Shown here piece by piece: positions 15,676 through 25,245 of a DNA stretch of 64,000 nucleotides; within the stretch, counting starts at the first letter, position 1, and each line of letters begins with the position of its first letter. Both the position numbers and the translations under genes were made by a program. The stretch spans positions 124,001-188,000 of the forward strand of contig NZ_ATXP01000001.1 in assembly GCF_000421745.1 (NCBI RefSeq). The letters are read 5' to 3'. This DNA is from Nesterenkonia alba DSM 19423. GTDB lineage: Bacteria; Actinomycetota; Actinomycetes; Actinomycetales; Micrococcaceae. The notes beneath the pieces were generated by a model. The model made no database searches and had not been told where the DNA came from. It saw only the letters and a list, made by a program, of their open reading frames with translations.

Positions 15676-16773
15676 ATGAGCATGACCACTGCACCCGCTG
15701 AGGAGAAGAACCGTTTCCTCCAGCTTCTCTCCGTGGTCGCTATTGGAACTCTGGCGCTGAGCGCCTGCGGTGACAATGGCGACGACGACGCCGACGAGGA
15801 CACCGACACAGAAGTCACCGATGCTGACAGCAACGGTGATGACAACGACGCCGAGGACAATGGTGACGACGCCGAAGCTGGCGGCCTCACCATCGAGGAT
15901 GACCACGGCACCCACGAGATTCCGGAGACCCCGGAGTCCATCGGAGCCTTTGACAACCGTTCCTTCCGCACGCTGGAAGCCTTCGGTGTGGAGCTCAGTG
16001 TGGCCGCCCGTTCCCTGATGGATGAGCAGACCCACGGTTACGCCACCGATGAGGACATCCTCGACACCGGTAACCACCGCGAACCGGACCTCGAGCAGAT
16101 CATCGCCGCTGAGCCCGACCTCATCATCAACGGCCAGCGCTACAGCCAGTACTACGAGGACATCATCGATGTCACAGAATCCGCCGGCTACGACACCGTG
16201 GTCCTGGAGTTCGATGAAGCCGTCAACGACCCGGACACCTTCATCGAGGGGCTCATCGAGAAGACGGAGAAGCTCGGCGAGGTCTTCGGCGAGCAGGAGA
16301 CCGCCCAGGAGATCATCGACGAGTTCGAAGCCGAGGTGGACCGTGTCACCGAACTCTACGACGGAGAGTCCACAGTGATGGGTCTGATGACCTCCGGTGG
16401 TGACATCCAGTACCTGGCTCCAGGTACCGGACGGACCATCGGCCCACTGTTCAACGCCTTTGACCTGGTGCCCGCCCTGGAACAGGACGCCGAAGATGAG
16501 GCCCACGGTGATGACATCTCCGTAGAAGCCATCGCCGACGCTAACCCAGACTGGCTGCTGGTGACCGACCGCGATGCCCGACTGGACTCCGACGACCCCG
16601 ACTACCAGCCGGCTGATGAACTGCTCGCCGAATCCCCGGCCCTGCAGGAAGTCACCGCTGTCCAGGAGGGCAACATCGTCTACACCCCGGATGACATGTA
16701 CCTCACCGAGGACATCCAGGCCTACACCGAGTTCCTCCGCGACTTCGCTGACGCCCTGGAGGACGCCCAGTAA
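15676..16773 (+). CDS. Siderophore ABC transporter substrate-binding lipoprotein (YclQ/FatB-like)
   Basis: The 365-residue exported lipoprotein binds a ferric siderophore outside the membrane. A signal peptide ends in LALSAC (lipobox Cys about 34), followed by an Asp-rich acidic linker to about 75. The periplasmic-binding-protein fold starts at LTIEDDHGTHEIPETPESIGAFD. The pattern DTGNHREPDLEQIIAAEPDLIINGQRY resembles YclQ/CeuE/FatB proteins, which bind catecholate-type ligands such as petrobactin; the ligand here is inferred. AAGGAAGG lies at good distance from ATG 15676. An iron box covers the promoter. The downstream hairpin at 16782-16838 separates it from the permease genes, consistent with higher expression of the binding protein. 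Confidence 0.87.
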   Translation: MSMTTAPAEEKNRFLQLLSVVAIGTLALSACGDNGDDDADEDTDTEVTDADSNGDDNDAEDNGDDAEAGGLTIEDDHGTHEIPETPESIGAFDNRSFRTLEAFGVELSVAARSLMDEQTHGYATDEDILDTGNHREPDLEQIIAAEPDLIINGQRYSQYYEDIIDVTESAGYDTVVLEFDEAVNDPDTFIEGLIEKTEKLGEVFGEQETAQEIIDEFEAEVDRVTELYDGESTVMGLMTSGGDIQYLAPGTGRTIGPLFNAFDLVPALEQDAEDEAHGDDISVEAIADANPDWLLVTDRDARLDSDDPDYQPADELLAESPALQEVTAVQEGNIVYTPDDMYLTEDIQAYTEFLRDFADALEDAQ

Positions 16774-16781
16774 GACGCCGA

Positions 16782-16838
16782 GGCCGGTGCCTTGATCACG
16801 GTGCCCCGTTCCCTCACCTGAGCGAGCGGGGCACCGGC
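16782..16838 (+). terminator. Hairpin with two competing 5' arms after the siderophore-binding gene
   Basis: CGGTGCCCCG (16799-16808) pairs perfectly with CGGGGCACCG (16827-16836). An upstream arm GCCGGTGCC (16783-16791) can instead pair with GGCACCGGC (16830-16838). The two structures exclude each other, so this may be a partial terminator with some regulatory flexibility. Confidence 0.5.
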
Positions 16839-16876
16839 ATGAAGGCAGCGCATTCGACGCGTGTGGCAGAACACCC

Positions 16877-16895
16877 ATAGCATTGCCTTACCTTC
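16877..16895 (+). promoter_or_regulatory. Second DtxR/IdeR-like iron box before the permease genes
   Basis: ATAGCATTGCCTTACCTTC matches 12 of 19 positions of the iron-box consensus, with the GCCT-ACCT half best preserved. It lies 44 bp before the first permease ATG and suggests that the permease-ATPase genes have their own iron-regulated promoter. Confidence 0.5.
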
Positions 16896-16938
16896 GTTTC
16901 ATCACTCGCCCGTTGCCGATCGAGACCCGGAAGCCCCT

Positions 16939-17982
16939 ATGACTACCACCCTGCGGCAGGACGTCTCCCAGACCAGCCGCGACGTCCTCGTCGATGACGG
17001 GCGACGGCACCGCCGACGCCGGCTGTGGACTCCCGCATTCCTCGTCGCCATCCTCGTCACCCTGGTCTTGCTGGTGCTATCCCTGCTGACCGGGCAGTTC
17101 GATGTCTTCGGTGGCGAAGACTGGGAAAACTTCTGGATGTTCGGGATCACCCGGATTCCACGCACTGTGGCGCTGGTGCTGGCCGGGGCCTCCATGGCGA
17201 TGTGCGGGGTCATCATGCAGCTGCTGACCCAGAACCGTTTCGTCGAACCCACCACCACCGGAACGACCGAGTGGGCCGGACTGGGACTGATCCTGGTGAT
17301 GTGGCTCTTCCCCGGGGCGAGCCTCTTTGCCCGGATGTCGGGTGCCACCTTCATGGCGTTCATCGGCACCATGGTCTTCTTTATGTTCTTACGCCGGGTG
17401 TCGCTGAAGTCCAGCCTCATCGTGCCGATCATCGGCATCATGCTCGGTGCGGTCGTCTCCTCCTTCACCACGTACCTGGCGCTGATGACCGACCATTTAC
17501 AGACCCTAGGTATCTGGTTCGCCGGATCCTTCACCGGGGTCATCCAGGGCCGCTACGAACTGATGTGGATCGTGCTGGCGGTCACCGTGCTGGTGTTCAT
17601 CGTCGCGGACCAGTTCACCGTGGCCGGGCTCGGCAAAGACATGGCCACCAATGTGGGACTGAACTACGCCTTCGTGCTGTTCATGGGCACCGCCATGGTC
17701 GCGGTCGCCACCGGGGTCACCGCCACTGTGGTGGGAACCCTGCCGTTCTTGGGGCTGGTCGTGCCCAATATTGTCGCCCTCTTCCGCGGTGATGACCTGC
17801 GCAGTAACCTCCCCTGGGTGTGTCTAGTGGGCATCTGCGTGGTCACCGTCTGCGACCTCATCGGCCGGACCATCCGAGCCCCCTTCGAGATCCCCGTCGG
17901 GCTGGTACTCGGACTGGTCGGCGGCGTCGTCTTCGTCGGACTGCTGCTGCGGCAGCGCCGAAAGGGAGGGCTGGCCAGTTGA
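16939..17982 (+). CDS. FecCD-family iron-siderophore ABC permease (YclN-like)
   Basis: This 347-residue inner-membrane permease is one half of the translocation channel. After a basic N-terminal tail it has about nine to ten hydrophobic helices. Typical FecCD landmarks are RIPRTVALVLAGASMAMCGVIMQLLTQN and TVVGTLPFLGLVVPNIVALFRGDDLR, the latter containing the ATPase coupling helix. ATG 16939 is preferred over an upstream GTG at 16861 because the extra residues would be translated from the iron box region. Together with the next two genes it forms a YclN-YclO-YclP-like set. The second permease follows after 52 bp. Confidence 0.88.
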   Translation: MTTTLRQDVSQTSRDVLVDDGRRHRRRRLWTPAFLVAILVTLVLLVLSLLTGQFDVFGGEDWENFWMFGITRIPRTVALVLAGASMAMCGVIMQLLTQNRFVEPTTTGTTEWAGLGLILVMWLFPGASLFARMSGATFMAFIGTMVFFMFLRRVSLKSSLIVPIIGIMLGAVVSSFTTYLALMTDHLQTLGIWFAGSFTGVIQGRYELMWIVLAVTVLVFIVADQFTVAGLGKDMATNVGLNYAFVLFMGTAMVAVATGVTATVVGTLPFLGLVVPNIVALFRGDDLRSNLPWVCLVGICVVTVCDLIGRTIRAPFEIPVGLVLGLVGGVVFVGLLLRQRRKGGLAS

Positions 17983-18034
17983 GTGAGCAGATACCTGCCG
18001 GGTCTCCAGGATCCCGCGAGGAGACGAGTCAACG

Positions 18035-19072
18035 ATGATGTTTAAGACCGCTGAGCAGCAGGCACCACAGCAGCGCCACTCCAAGCCGATCACCGACCGC
18101 AAGCACATGCGTAACTATGTGCTGATGATGATCCTGCTCGGGGTGCTCTCCGTCGGGTTCACCATCGGCATCATGGGCTACAACAATCCCGCGGAGTTTG
18201 GCTCTGATGGATGGTGGGTCATCGCCGATATGCGACGTGACTCCCTGCTGACCATCGGTGTGGTGGCCCTCTGCCACGCCATGGCGACCATCGCCTTCCA
18301 GACCGCAGTGAACAACCGGATCATCACTCCCGGAATCATGGGCTTCGGGTCCCTCTACACGGCGATCCAGACGATGTTCGTCTACGTCTTCGGCATGGCC
18401 GGGGTGACGATGCTCGTCGGGGTGCCGCAGTTCTTCCTGCAGATGGCCATGATGATGCTGCTGGCCACTGCGCTCTACACCTGGCTGCTCAGCGGGAAGT
18501 TCTCCAATGTGCACATCATGCTGCTGGTCGGTGTGGTCATCGGCGGAACCCTGGGGTCACTGTCGAACTTCATGCAGCGGATGCTCACCCCCAGTGAGTT
18601 CGATGTACTCACCGCCCGGCTTTTCGGCAACATCTCCAACGCCCGTGCCGAGTACCTGCCGTATGCGATTCCCATCGCCCTGCTGGTCACCGGGTTCCTG
18701 TGGGTGCGGGCGCATAAGCTCAATGTCATCGCCCTGGGGAAATCCACCGCGCTGAACCTCGGGGTGAACTACAAACGCGAGCTGATCCTCATCCTGGCCC
18801 TGGTCTCGGTGCTGATCTCCATGGCCACTGCCCTGGTGGGCCCGATGATGTTCCTCGGCTTCCTCACCGCGATCCTGGCCTACCAGTTCGCCGACACCTA
18901 CTCCCACCGCCTGCTGTTCCCCATGGGGTTCCTCTTCGGCTACGCGATCCTCTCCGGTAGCTACTTCATCCTCCGGCACGTCTGGGACGCCGGGGGAGCG
19001 GTGACCGTGATCGTCGAGCTCATCGGCGGCACCGTGTTCCTCATTTTCATCCTGCGAAAGGGCCGCCTGTGA
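18035..19072 (+). CDS. FecCD-family iron-siderophore ABC permease (YclO-like)
   Basis: The 345-residue second permease subunit forms a heterodimeric channel with the preceding FecCD protein. It is nearly all transmembrane helices after a 35-residue hydrophilic start. The coupling region GPMMFLGFLTAILAYQFADTYSHRLLFPMGFLFG lies near 255-290, where FecCD proteins contact the ATPase. The motif NNRIITPGIMGFGSLY corresponds to the early conserved N-R-I-T-P-GI segment. A GAGGAGAC stretch precedes ATG 18035; a later ATG (M24) is possible. The stop overlaps the ATPase gene start by 4 nt (GTGA). Confidence 0.87.
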   Translation: MMFKTAEQQAPQQRHSKPITDRKHMRNYVLMMILLGVLSVGFTIGIMGYNNPAEFGSDGWWVIADMRRDSLLTIGVVALCHAMATIAFQTAVNNRIITPGIMGFGSLYTAIQTMFVYVFGMAGVTMLVGVPQFFLQMAMMMLLATALYTWLLSGKFSNVHIMLLVGVVIGGTLGSLSNFMQRMLTPSEFDVLTARLFGNISNARAEYLPYAIPIALLVTGFLWVRAHKLNVIALGKSTALNLGVNYKRELILILALVSVLISMATALVGPMMFLGFLTAILAYQFADTYSHRLLFPMGFLFGYAILSGSYFILRHVWDAGGAVTVIVELIGGTVFLIFILRKGRL

Positions 19073-19824
19073 TTACTCTCACCGACGTCCAGAAGGACTA
19101 CAGCGACTCCGTCCAGATCGGACCGGTCACCACCGAGATCGAATCAGGTGGCATCACCGCCCTAGTGGGCCCCAATGGGGCGGGTAAGTCGACCATCCTC
19201 ACCATGATTGGCCGCCTGCTGGACATCGACCAGGGCCAGATCACCGTGGCCGGGCACGACGTCGTCAACACCCCGTCAAAAGCGATCGCGAAAATCCTCT
19301 CGGTGTTGCGTCAGGAAAACCACTTCGTCACCCGGTTGACCGTCCGGCAACTGGTCGGCTTTGGCCGCTTCCCCCATTCCGGAGGCCGACTGACTCTGGG
19401 GGATGAGAAGTACATCTCCGAGGCGATCGACTTCCTCAACCTCACCGAACTGGAGAACCGCTACCTCGACCAGCTCTCCGGGGGGCAGCGGCAACGCGCC
19501 TATGTGGCCATGGTGTTGGCCCAGCAGACCGACTACGTGCTGTTGGATGAACCACTGAACAACCTGGACATGCAGCATGCCGTGCAGATGATGAAGCAGC
19601 TGCGCCGTGCCGCCGACGAATTGGGTCGCACGATCGTCATCGTGCTGCACGACATCAACTTCGCTGCCCACTACTCGGACAAGATCCTCGCGATGAAGCA
19701 CGGTCAGGTCGTCAAGCACGGCACCCCAGAAGAGATCATGCGCAATGAGGTCTTAAGCGAGATCTTCAACACCGAAGTCAACGTCATTGACGGGCCCAAC
19801 GGCCCCCTGGCGGTCTACTACTGA
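19069..19824 (+). CDS. Iron-siderophore ABC transporter ATP-binding protein (YclP-like)
   Basis: This 251-residue cytoplasmic ATPase energises the siderophore importer. Walker A is GPNGAGKST (about 35-43), the signature is LSGGQRQRAYVAMVLAQ (about 138-154), Walker B is YVLLDEPLNNLD and the switch histidine is in VLHDINFAAHYSD. The NNLDM wording and 250-residue length match the YclP/FatE-type subgroup. Translation starts at a GTG overlapping the second permease. The operon ends here: 62 bp later begins a separate TVP38-type gene with its own -10 box. Confidence 0.9.
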   Translation: MITLTDVQKDYSDSVQIGPVTTEIESGGITALVGPNGAGKSTILTMIGRLLDIDQGQITVAGHDVVNTPSKAIAKILSVLRQENHFVTRLTVRQLVGFGRFPHSGGRLTLGDEKYISEAIDFLNLTELENRYLDQLSGGQRQRAYVAMVLAQQTDYVLLDEPLNNLDMQHAVQMMKQLRRAADELGRTIVIVLHDINFAAHYSDKILAMKHGQVVKHGTPEEIMRNEVLSEIFNTEVNVIDGPNGPLAVYY

Positions 19825-19882
19825 ACTGTCCCCTTCTTCAGCCGGCTACCCCTCAACCACCGGGGTCAGCCCGCCGACGGCG

Positions 19883-19888
19883 TAGCAT
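19883..19888 (+). promoter_or_regulatory. -10 box of the TVP38/VTT-domain gene
   Basis: TAGCAT is followed by seven bases and ATG 19896, again without a ribosome binding site. The box itself contains the alternative ATG at 19887, which is therefore unlikely to be used. Confidence 0.45.
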
Positions 19889-19895
19889 GGCCGGG

Positions 19896-20627
19896 ATGCA
19901 TCCGCCCCACGACCCCGAACCTGACCATTCCGTCAGCAAACGTTCTCCCAGCGACCGTGCCGAGGTCGAATCCCCCTGGGTAGCTGCCGCGCGCAACACC
20001 GCCCTGGTCCTGGTCGTGCTGGGAATGGTGTGGCTGGTCTTCAACGTCGACCTGCCCCCAGCCGAGGAACTGCAGACCACCATCGACGGGTTCGGCTGGG
20101 CCGCCTGGTTCATCTTCGTCGGACTCTACGCGCTGGTGGCCACCACACCCATCCCGGTGACCATCATGGCGATGACCGGTGGATTCCTCTTCGGCACAGT
20201 GCTGGGCAGTGTGCTCTCGGTCGCCGGAGCCTTCCTGGGCTGCTGGGCAGCGTACTGGCTGGCCCGGGCCCTGGGTGAACCCACGGTCAAACGCATGCTG
20301 GGCCGCTACCGGGCCCGGGTGGAACACCACCTCACCAGCGCAGGCTTTGAGGCAGTCTGCACGCTACGACTGATGCCCGGGGTGCCGTACTGGCCGGTGA
20401 ATTACGGCAGCGGAGCCTTCGGGGTCCCGCACCATGTCTACCTACCGGCGACGTTCCTGTCCATCATTCCGGGTCAGATCTCCCTCGTGGCTCTGGGGGG
20501 ATTCGTCGCAGAACCGGGGGTGATGACCGGCGCCGTAGTCGTCATCGCCTGGGCGGTGGTCCTCACACTGACCCTCTTGGCCTACCGGCGTTGGCGCACC
20601 GCCCACCACAATGGGGGACGGGTTTAG
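19896..20627 (+). CDS. TVP38/TMEM64-family (VTT domain) membrane protein
   Basis: The 243-residue membrane protein carries a VTT/SNARE-associated domain. Hydrophobic segments are at about 28-48, 60-80, 85-115, 165-190 and 200-225. Family landmarks include [33 protein letters not shown] and [21 protein letters not shown] with the [16 protein letters not shown] re-entrant region. DedA/TVP38 proteins are linked to lipid scrambling or flipping and membrane homeostasis, but the role of this member is not known. ATG 19896 is chosen because of the -10 box 7 nt before it. Its 3' end overlaps the convergent accA3 by 4 bp. Confidence 0.83.
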   Translation: MHPPHDPEPDHSVSKRSPSDRAEVESPWVAAARNTALVLVVLGMVWLVFNVDLPPAEELQTTIDGFGWAAWFIFVGLYALVATTPIPVTIMAMTGGFLFGTVLGSVLSVAGAFLGCWAAYWLARALGEPTVKRMLGRYRARVEHHLTSAGFEAVCTLRLMPGVPYWPVNYGSGAFGVPHHVYLPATFLSIIPGQISLVALGGFVAEPGVMTGAVVVIAWAVVLTLTLLAYRRWRTAHHNGGRV

Positions 20628-22414
20628 CTTTCGATAGTCGCCAGGGTCTCACCGGCCTTCACCCCGGTGCCAGGTGACACCTTCAGCCCCTTGAGTTTGC
20701 CCGCCTTATGCGCGGTGATGGGCTGTTCCATCTTCATCGCCTCCAGGACGACGACGAGGTCCCCCTCAGCGACCTTCGCACCGTCCTTGGCGGCGACCTT
20801 CACCACCGTGCCCTGCATAGGGGAGGTGAGCGCATCGCCGTCGGTGGCTGCAGCTGAGGTGGCACGACGGCGCCGCTTCTTCTTCGACGGTGCCGCACCA
20901 GAGAGCTTCCCGGCAGCCAGGGTGGCGGGAACATTGACCGCGACCCGTTTGCCGTTGACCTCCACGACGACTTCCTCACGGGCCTGCGGGCCGGAGGCAT
21001 CCGGCCGGGCAGTCAACGTGTTGTACGGCTCGATGACACCGTCGAACTCCGTCTCAATCCACCGGGTATGCACACTGAACCGGGAAGCCTTCGGATTGCG
21101 CAACTCCGGTGCGAACGCCGGGTGCTCCACCACCTGCCGGTGAAACGGCAACACCGTGGGGATCCCCTCGATGCGGGTCTCATCCAGTACCCGTGCGGCC
21201 CGCTGCAGCGCCTGCCGCCGATCCGCCCCGGTGACAATCAGCTTGGCCACCATGGAGTCGAAAGCCCCTGAGATCGTCTCCCCGGCCCGGACCCCCGAAT
21301 CCACCCGAACACCGGGACCCTGTGGCATCTCACACTGCTGGAGCACACCAGGGGCGGGCATGAAGTTCCGCCCGGCATCCTCTCCATTGATACGGAACTC
21401 AATGCTGTGCCCGCGGACCTCCGGGTCGTCGTAGCCGAGCTTCTCCCCCCGGGCGATGCGGAACTGCTCGCGCACCAGGTCGATCCCGGTGACCTCTTCG
21501 GTCACCGGGTGCTCCACCTGCAGGCGTGTGTTGACCTCCAGGAAACTGATGGTCCCGTCCTGACCGATGAGGAACTCACAAGTCCCCGCACCGGTGTAAC
21601 CAGCCTCCTTCAGCAGCGCCTTCGAGGACCGGTAGAGCTGCCGGTTCTGCGACCGGGTCAAAAACGGGGCCGGAGCCTCCTCCACGAGCTTCTGGTTGCG
21701 CCGCTGCAGGGAGCAATCCCGGGTGGAGACCACCACCACGTTGCCATGCGCATCAGCCAGGCACTGGGTTTCCACATGGCGTGGCTTATCCAGAAACTTC
21801 TCGATGAAACACTCGCCCCGCCCGAAGGCGGCGGTCGCCTCACGGACCGCTGATTCGTAGAGTTCGACGATCTCATCGCGTTCACGCACCACCTTGATGC
21901 CGCGTCCGCCGCCACCGTGGGCAGCCTTGATCGCGATCGGCAGGCCCTGCTTCTCCGCGAACTTCAGCACCTCTTTGGCCGAACTGACCGGCTCCTTGGT
22001 GCCCGGGGCCAGGGGAGCACCGACCTTCTCCGCCAGTTGACGGGCCGAGACCTTATCCCCCAGAGTCTCGATCGCCTCCGGGGAGGGCCCGATCCACACC
22101 AGTCCGGCCTGCTGCACCGCCCGGGCGAACTCCGCGTTCTCGGACAGAAACCCATAACCGGGGTGGACGGCATCAGCACCGGTGGCCCGGGCCGCCTCCA
22201 GCACCTTCTCCGCCACCAGATAAGACTCCGCAGCCGACTCCCCACCCAAGGCGAAGGCCTCATCGGCTAAGTGAACATGCACGGCGTCGCGGTCCGGCTC
22301 GGCATAGACCGCCACAGTGGACAGCCCCTCATCGCGGGCGGCACGGATCACCCGCACCGCGATCTCCCCACGGTTGGCGATGAGTACTTTGCTGAACGTG
22401 TTGGTCATGCTCAT
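20624..22414 (-). CDS. accA3: Acyl-CoA carboxylase alpha subunit (biotin carboxylase + BCCP)
   Basis: The 596-residue protein carboxylates its own biotin using ATP and bicarbonate. The biotin carboxylase part (about 8-455) shows [34 protein letters not shown], the ATP-grasp glycine loop [13 protein letters not shown] and [17 protein letters not shown] basic linker ([10 protein letters not shown]) leads to a C-terminal biotin carrier domain with the lysine in EAMKMEQ (about 560-566). It resembles the shared alpha subunit AccA3 of acyl/propionyl-CoA carboxylases in actinobacteria. Its ATG overlaps the maf stop by 4 nt, making it last in the accD-accE-maf-accA3 operon. Confidence 0.92.
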   Translation of the reverse strand: MSMTNTFSKVLIANRGEIAVRVIRAARDEGLSTVAVYAEPDRDAVHVHLADEAFALGGESAAESYLVAEKVLEAARATGADAVHPGYGFLSENAEFARAVQQAGLVWIGPSPEAIETLGDKVSARQLAEKVGAPLAPGTKEPVSSAKEVLKFAEKQGLPIAIKAAHGGGGRGIKVVRERDEIVELYESAVREATAAFGRGECFIEKFLDKPRHVETQCLADAHGNVVVVSTRDCSLQRRNQKLVEEAPAPFLTRSQNRQLYRSSKALLKEAGYTGAGTCEFLIGQDGTISFLEVNTRLQVEHPVTEEVTGIDLVREQFRIARGEKLGYDDPEVRGHSIEFRINGEDAGRNFMPAPGVLQQCEMPQGPGVRVDSGVRAGETISGAFDSMVAKLIVTGADRRQALQRAARVLDETRIEGIPTVLPFHRQVVEHPAFAPELRNPKASRFSVHTRWIETEFDGVIEPYNTLTARPDASGPQAREEVVVEVNGKRVAVNVPATLAAGKLSGAAPSKKKRRRRATSAAATDGDALTSPMQGTVVKVAAKDGAKVAEGDLVVVLEAMKMEQPITAHKAGKLKGLKVSPGTGVKAGETLATIES

Positions 22415-23145
22415 CCTTCGCTTCTCAGTTCGGTCATGCTGTGCCCCAGCTGTTCGGCCAGCCGGTGCAAGGCCGCCGGAGAGACCCCGATGACCGCCTC
22501 GCGGTCGCCGTCGACCCGATCAATAAACTCCGCAGCCCCGCCCTCCAGAGTGAACGCGCCGGCACAGTAGAGCGGCTCCCCGGTGGCCACATAGGTCCGG
22601 ATCTGCTCATCAGTGGGGTGACCGAAGACCACATCGGAAGAAACCGTCTCCCACGCGGCGCGGAACTGACCAGTCCCACCGGGGACCGAGCCCAGCAGCA
22701 CCTCCATTCCCGCACCGGCCCAGTGCGTGGCCTCGGTACCAGTGGGTGCGGCCTCCACCAACCAATGACCGGTGTGCAACGTTCCGGTATGCCCCCGCAT
22801 CCGCTGCCACCGGGCGATAGCGACCTCCGGTTCGATCGGCTTACCGTAGGCGAGACCATCGAGCTCGAACACCGAATCACAGCCGAGCACCAACGCTCCG
22901 CGAGCCTCCGGACGGGACGCGACATCCTCAGCCTTGGCCTGGGCGAGCAACAATGCCTCATCGGCCGGCGACAACGGTCCCGAGGCTTCCGCCGCCTGCT
23001 GCACCACTGTCGGTTCGTCCACATCCGAGACGACGACGTCGAAGGCGATCCCCGCCTGCTGCAGAATCATCTTCCGCGAGGGGGAAGCTGAGGCGAGGAT
23101 CAGCCGCGCTGGACGATCCCCAGCACGCTGGCGTGCAGCACTCAT
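22411..23145 (-). CDS. maf: Maf-family nucleoside triphosphate pyrophosphatase
   Basis: This 244-residue Maf/HAM1-fold enzyme hydrolyses non-canonical or excess nucleoside triphosphates to monophosphates and is linked to septum control in some bacteria. It begins [19 protein letters not shown], the family signature, then has [18 protein letters not shown] and [30 protein letters not shown] near the end. Two inserts relative to compact Maf proteins lie near residues 50 and 130. ATG 23145 overlaps the accE stop (ATGA), which fixes the start against a longer reading. Its place inside a carboxylase operon is common in actinobacteria. Confidence 0.88.
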   Translation of the reverse strand: MSAARQRAGDRPARLILASASPSRKMILQQAGIAFDVVVSDVDEPTVVQQAAEASGPLSPADEALLLAQAKAEDVASRPEARGALVLGCDSVFELDGLAYGKPIEPEVAIARWQRMRGHTGTLHTGHWLVEAAPTGTEATHWAGAGMEVLLGSVPGGTGQFRAAWETVSSDVVFGHPTDEQIRTYVATGEPLYCAGAFTLEGGAAEFIDRVDGDREAVIGVSPAALHRLAEQLGHSMTELRSEG

Positions 23146-23402
23146 CGCAGACCCCCCGCCGCCTGAGTCCAGGACCCCGGACCGGGCCGACCCCACAGCC
23201 CGTGGGCATTGGCGTGGAGCCGGTGACGCCGCTGGGTGGTGCGGTCAGTGGGACCGGTGGTGCCGGCGTCGTCGTCCCCACCTCCATCGGCCGAGGCCAG
23301 ACGAGCGATGACCGCCACCACGGCGGCAGTCTCCTCGGTGCTCAACTCCGGCCCGCGGATATCCAGCAAGGCAGTCTCCGAGGTAGTCAGTTGGTGTGCC
23401 AT
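23142..23402 (-). CDS. accE: Acyl-CoA carboxylase epsilon subunit (AccE)
   Basis: This 86-residue protein has the two hallmarks of the actinobacterial epsilon subunit: an N-terminal LDIRGPELSTEETAAVVAVIARLAS helix and a C-terminal arginine-rich, tryptophan-containing tail ([18 protein letters not shown]). Epsilon subunits strengthen the alpha-beta interaction of acyl-CoA carboxylases. The ATG at 23402 overlaps the stop of a 41-codon ORF as TAATG, and its own stop overlaps maf as ATGA. In most relatives accE directly follows accD; here the extra small ORF, derived from a duplicated junction, lies between them. Confidence 0.85.
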   Translation of the reverse strand: MAHQLTTSETALLDIRGPELSTEETAAVVAVIARLASADGGGDDDAGTTGPTDRTTQRRHRLHANAHGLWGRPGPGSWTQAAGGLR

Positions 23403-23549
23403 TACAGAGGGATATTTCCGTGTTGCGGTGCTGGTCCCGGCGGCGGGCAGAGCCCGCGCGCCTCTCGGCCGGCTGCGGCGGCGCCGGCCTTCACACCTAA
23501 AGGGGCAGGGGTCATGTGGTGTGCCATTACAGGGGGATATTTCCGTGTT
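23392..23549. repeat. 33-bp direct repeat flanking the small ORF
   Basis: The copies at 23392-23424 and 23517-23549 are 125 bp apart and differ at one base. Each contains the TAATG stop/start overlap plus the codons for HGNIPL. The upstream copy (23517-23549) is the true end of accD. Confidence 0.85.
23402..23527 (-). CDS. 41-codon ORF created by duplication of the accD/accE junction
   Basis: The ATG at 23527 overlaps the accD stop (TAATG) and the stop at 23402-23404 overlaps the accE ATG (TAATG again). Its first codons (MAHH) copy the start of AccE (MAHQ) and its last seven (HGNIPL and stop, after Gln) copy the C-terminus of AccD (KKHGNIPL). The middle is Ala/Pro/Gly-rich and can form a GGCCGGC/GCCGGCC hairpin in the mRNA. 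It therefore relays translational coupling from accD to accE. Whether the peptide itself does anything is unknown; it may simply be a by-product of the duplication. Confidence 0.6.
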   Translation of the reverse strand: MAHHMTPAPLGVKAGAAAAGREARGLCPPPGPAPQHGNIPL

Positions 23550-25116
23550 TCTTAGCGGGCAGGGATTCGCGTTTGTGGTAAGTGGCGCGGAGGGCTTTGG
23601 TGACCTGCCAGCGGGTTTCGGCCGGTTCGACGACGGCGTCGATGAACCCCAGTTCAGCTGCCTGGTACGGGTTGAGCAGCTCCGCCTCATACCGGTCGAT
23701 GAGCTCGGCCCGTTTGGCCTCCACGTCTCCGCCTTCGGCCTCCACAGCAGCCAGGTCACGGCGGTAGAGAATATTGACCGCACCCTGAGCGCCCATCACC
23801 CCGATCTGAGCGGTGGGCCAGGCAAGATTCACATCCGCACCGAGCTTCTTAGACCCCATGACGATGTAAGCCCCACCGAACGCCTTACGGGTGATGACGG
23901 TGACCTTCGGCACAGTGGCCTCCGCGTAGGCATAGAGCAGCTTGGCCCCGCGCCGAATGATGCCGCCGAACTCCTGGTCCGTACCAGGTAAGAACCCGGG
24001 CACATCCACCAGCGTAAGGATCGGGATGTTGAACGCATCGCAGAACCGGACAAACCGAGCCGCCTTCTCACTAGCGGCGATGTCAAGGGTCCCGGCGAAC
24101 TGGCTGGGCTGATTGGCCACCACCCCCACGCTGCGGCCCTCAATGCGCCCGAACCCGATGATGATGTTCGGTGCATACAGGCTCTGCAACTGCAGGAAGT
24201 AGCCGTCATCGACCAGCTGCTCGATCAGCACGGTCATGTCATAGGGCGCGGAGGCCGAATCGGGGATGAGCTCATTGAGCGACTGATCCTCCGGTTCGAT
24301 TTTAGGGCGCTCCTCCGCAGCCTCCACCGGAGCCTCGGCCAGGTTGTTCAGCGGCAAGAACTCCAGCAGCTCCTTGGCGAACTCGATGGCGTCTTCTTCA
24401 TCCTGGGCCATGTAGGTAGCCGTGCCGGTGGTGGTCGCATGTGAACGCGCCCCACCGAGGGTCTCCATATCCACGTCCTCGCCCGTGACCGACTTGATGA
24501 CATCGGGCCCGGTGATGAACATATGGGAGGTCTTATCCACCATGATGATGAAGTCGTTCAGCGCCGGAGAGTAAGCCGCCCCGCCAGCCGCCGGGCCCAT
24601 AATGAGGGTGATCTGCGGCACCACCCCGGAGGAGTGGACGTTGTTACGGAAGATATCGGCGAACATCGCCAGAGACTCCACACCCTCCTGGATGCGAGCA
24701 CCGCCGCCGTCGTTGATGCCGATCACCGGGCAGCCGTTGCGGGCTGCGAACTCCTGAACCTTGACGATCTTCTTGCCGTTGACCGCCGACAGTGACCCGC
24801 CGAAGACGGTGAAATCCTGGGCGTAAACAGCCACCAGCCGGCCCTCGATGGTGCCGTACCCGGAGACCAACCCATCACCGACCAGCTTCTTCTTCTCCAT
24901 ACCGAAGGCCGTGGAGCGGTGCACCGCCAGAGCGTCGAACTCCACAAAGGAGTCCTCATCCAGCAGCATCTCGATCCGCTCCCGGGCGGTGAGCTTACCC
25001 CGGTTGTGCTGTTTCTCCACCGCGGCGGCGCCGGCTGGAACCAAGGACTGATCGCGACGACGCCGGAACTCGGCGAGCTTGCCGGCGGTGCTGTTCAGAT
25101 CAGGCGCGTCGCTCAT
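23527..25116 (-). CDS. accD: Acyl-CoA carboxylase beta subunit (carboxyltransferase)
   Basis: The 529-residue carboxyltransferase moves CO2 from biotin to an acyl-CoA such as propionyl- or acetyl-CoA. The N-terminal crotonase-like half shows [35 protein letters not shown] and [19 protein letters not shown]. The C-terminal half shows [40 protein letters not shown] and [14 protein letters not shown]. It ends in KKHGNIPL, the conserved PccB/AccD tail. ATG 25116 has GAAAGG upstream. It is first in the accD-(small ORF)-accE-maf-accA3 operon and divergent from the biotin ligase gene, which supplies its cofactor. Confidence 0.93.
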   Translation of the reverse strand: MSDAPDLNSTAGKLAEFRRRRDQSLVPAGAAAVEKQHNRGKLTARERIEMLLDEDSFVEFDALAVHRSTAFGMEKKKLVGDGLVSGYGTIEGRLVAVYAQDFTVFGGSLSAVNGKKIVKVQEFAARNGCPVIGINDGGGARIQEGVESLAMFADIFRNNVHSSGVVPQITLIMGPAAGGAAYSPALNDFIIMVDKTSHMFITGPDVIKSVTGEDVDMETLGGARSHATTTGTATYMAQDEEDAIEFAKELLEFLPLNNLAEAPVEAAEERPKIEPEDQSLNELIPDSASAPYDMTVLIEQLVDDGYFLQLQSLYAPNIIIGFGRIEGRSVGVVANQPSQFAGTLDIAASEKAARFVRFCDAFNIPILTLVDVPGFLPGTDQEFGGIIRRGAKLLYAYAEATVPKVTVITRKAFGGAYIVMGSKKLGADVNLAWPTAQIGVMGAQGAVNILYRRDLAAVEAEGGDVEAKRAELIDRYEAELLNPYQAAELGFIDAVVEPAETRWQVTKALRATYHKRESLPAKKHGNIPL

Positions 25117-25233
25117 GGGGCCTTTCGCTTCTCGGCGTCGTGATGGAAACTCTACAAATCAGCCGCCAGTTTAAGCACAGCGTCACCGGAAGCCGTTGTG
25201 GAACCCCTACAACATCGCAGACTGGCTCTGAAG

Positions 25234-25239
25234 TAGGTT
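25234..25239 (+). promoter_or_regulatory. -10 box of birA
   Basis: TAGGTT is followed by six bases and the ATG at 25246. The 129-bp gap to accD carries divergent promoters; a possible minus-strand -10 (TAGAGT) lies at 25151-25156. Confidence 0.45.
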
Positions 25240-25245
25240 GCAGCT

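Noticed and set aside
23392-23549. Insertion-sequence footprint at accD/accE
   Set aside because: The 33-bp copies are accD/accE junction sequence itself and there is no transposase or terminal inverted repeat; tandem duplication explains it better.
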